This document shows positions 12,111 to 13,027 of a stretch of 13,027 bases of DNA, piece after piece. Each line of letters opens with the position of its first letter. Within the stretch, counting starts at the first letter, position 1. Below the pieces are notes generated by a model, which did not search any database, had not been told where the DNA came from, and saw nothing but the letters and a program-made list of their open reading frames with translations. The translations under genes and the position numbers were made by a program. The DNA is taken from the NCBI GenBank assembly GCA_937864275.1, contig CALMIW010000513.1, positions 1 to 13,027 on the forward strand. Reading direction: 5' to 3'. This DNA is from an uncultured Dehalococcoidia bacterium (GTDB lineage Bacteria; Chloroflexota; Dehalococcoidia; Tepidiformales; Tepidiformaceae).

Positions 12111-12116
12111 GGAGGG
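12111..12116 (+). promoter_or_regulatory. Ribosome binding site deciding the RidA start
   Basis: GGAGGG lies 5 nt before ATG 12122. It favours that start over the in-frame ATG at 12083, which has no ribosome site and would add 13 residues unlike the family. Confidence 0.8.
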
Positions 12117-12121
12117 AACTC

Positions 12122-12511
12122 ATGACACGCAGGCTCATCTCGTCGGGCGGCCCCTGGGAAGACGTCGTCGGCTACTCGCGCGCCGTGCGCGTCGGCAATC
12201 ACGTCTCGGTCGCCGGCACCACGTCCGCCGAACCCGACGGCGCCATCTACGGGGGCGACGACGGCTATCTGCAGGCGAAGCGTTGCTTCGAGATCATTGA
12301 GCGCGCCCTCATCGAGGCCGGCGCCGCCATGCGCCACGTCGTCCGCACGCGCATGTTCGTCACCGACATCCGCCGCTGGGAAGAGTTCAGCAAGGCCCAC
12401 GGAGAGTTCTTCCGCGACGTGAAGCCGGCGGCGACGATGGTCCAGGTGAGCGCGCTCATGGCCCCCGGGATGCTCATAGAGGTCGAAGTCGACGCCGTCG
12501 TCGACGATTAG
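12122..12511 (+). CDS. RidA family (YjgF/YER057c/UK114) protein lacking the deaminase arginine
   Basis: This 129-residue, single-domain, cytoplasmic protein should form the family's chorismate-mutase-like trimer. Family landmarks are SSGGPWEDVVGYSRAVRVGN (7-26), VAGTTS (30-35), the helix with ERALIEAGA (60-68), VVRTRMFVTDI (73-83) and the C-terminal strand MLIEVEVDAVV (117-127). Canonical RidA hydrolyses reactive 2-aminoacrylate and related imines using an arginine in PARxxVEV (Arg105 in E. coli). The matching segment here is PAATMVQV (102-109), with Ala104 at that position. It therefore belongs to one of the Rid subfamilies without this arginine, whose activities are less certain. It lies 123 bp after ruvB and ends 24 bp from the convergent gatD, with no operon partner that reveals a substrate. 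Confidence 0.92.
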   Translation: MTRRLISSGGPWEDVVGYSRAVRVGNHVSVAGTTSAEPDGAIYGGDDGYLQAKRCFEIIERALIEAGAAMRHVVRTRMFVTDIRRWEEFSKAHGEFFRDVKPAATMVQVSALMAPGMLIEVEVDAVVDD

Positions 12512-12535
12512 CGGAGGACCCGGATCCCCGCGCCG

Positions 12536-13027
12536 TCAACCGCGCCGTTTCTCCGCTACCCCCACGGCGTTTGCGTGCGCCTGCCGCTCAACGCTGTCGT
12601 CCAGCGGGCCGAGTGCGACGTCCGGTCCGTACCTGCGGCGCAGCCCGGCGAGGATCAGCGCGTCCGCGAGCGAGGGGTTCTTCGGCAGCAGGCTCCCGTG
12701 GAGGTACGTGCCGATCGCGTTCTTGTGTCGCGCGCCTTCCGTCCCGTCTTCGTGGTTGTTGCCCGCCCCTCTGCGCACCCGCCCGAACGGCTCCTGGCCC
12801 GGCGCCAAGTACGTCCGTCCCCCGTGATTCTCGAAGCCGACCACTTCGCCGTCCGCCGTCTCGATGACCACGTCGCCAATGCAGCGGTCCGCGACCGGGC
12901 CGGGATGCCGCGTCTCCAGGTCGAACACGCTGATGCCGGGGATGACCCCACCGGCGTGGTCCACGTAGCGGTGTCCGAAGAGTTGGAAGCCGCCGCAGAC
13001 CGCCAGTGCCGGCAGGCCGTCCTCAAT
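12536..13027 (-). CDS. gatD: Lipid II isoglutaminyl synthase glutaminase subunit GatD (C-terminal part)
   Basis: The last 163 residues of a class I (CobB/CobQ-like) glutamine amidotransferase are present, and the N-terminus lies beyond the right edge. The frame is open from the edge to TGA at 12538-12536. The nucleophile is Cys11 of the visible part in LAVCGGFQLFGHRY (8-21), a strong GatD signature. GFENHGGRTYL (64-74) is also characteristic, and the catalytic histidine is His110 in IGTYLHGSLLPKNP (105-118). GatD releases ammonia from glutamine for MurT, which amidates the D-glutamate of lipid II to D-isoglutamine in peptidoglycan synthesis. murT usually precedes gatD, so it is expected immediately to the right. 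The gene converges on ridA with a 24-bp gap. A cobyric-acid-synthase-like relative is the main alternative, but the GFENHGG motif favours GatD. Confidence 0.9.
   Translation of the reverse strand: MEDGLPALAVCGGFQLFGHRYVDHAGGVIPGISVFDLETRHPGPVADRCIGDVVIETADGEVVGFENHGGRTYLAPGQEPFGRVRRGAGNNHEDGTEGARHKNAIGTYLHGSLLPKNPSLADALILAGLRRRYGPDVALGPLDDSVERQAHANAVGVAEKRRG

Overview
This GC-rich window (about two thirds G+C by eye) has tightly packed genes with strong G/C bias at third codon positions, and GTG starts are common. I see no tRNA, rRNA, CRISPR array, insertion sequence or other mobile element. The gene content suggests a bacterium of the Chloroflexota, possibly Dehalococcoidia-like. The clues are an alpha/beta-hydrolase/class III cyclase fusion, a single-domain flavin-dependent oxidoreductase of the F420/LLM class, a GatD-type amidotransferase and a lone ruvB. 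An actinobacterium cannot be excluded. The assignment is an inference from family content, not from a marker gene.

Left third (1-3682, all minus strand). In transcription order this holds a Crp/Fnr-type regulator with an intact cyclic-nucleotide pocket, an LLM-class flavin oxidoreductase, a protein fusing an alpha/beta-hydrolase fold to a class III nucleotide cyclase domain, and the first 130 residues of a lipoprotein alpha/beta hydrolase of the tripeptidyl aminopeptidase type that runs off the left edge. A putative cyclic-nucleotide synthase and receptor are therefore two genes apart on one strand.

Middle (3801-10923, plus strand). Divergent from the regulator is a KimA-type potassium importer of the APC superfamily, whose four recognisable K+-site residues are conserved. 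It is followed by a very large soluble hybrid histidine kinase with a degenerate N-terminal receiver, nine consecutive PAS domains, a HisKA/HATPase core and a C-terminal receiver. The first 35 codons of that ORF look regulatory rather than coding, so a start at GTG 6016 is plausible.

Right part (10949-13027). The Holliday-junction motor RuvB is followed by a RidA-family protein lacking the deaminase arginine. Converging on it is the C-terminal part of GatD, the glutaminase subunit of lipid II isoglutaminyl synthase, running off the right edge; its partner murT would be expected just outside.

RuvB and the potassium importer both lack a well-placed ribosome binding site. Each has a TAnnnT hexamer ending exactly 6 nt before the chosen start, which suggests leaderless mRNAs. 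Functionally the window is a signalling cluster (cyclase, cyclic-nucleotide regulator, multi-PAS kinase, potassium importer) next to housekeeping genes. No complete novel multi-gene defence or biosynthetic system is evident.
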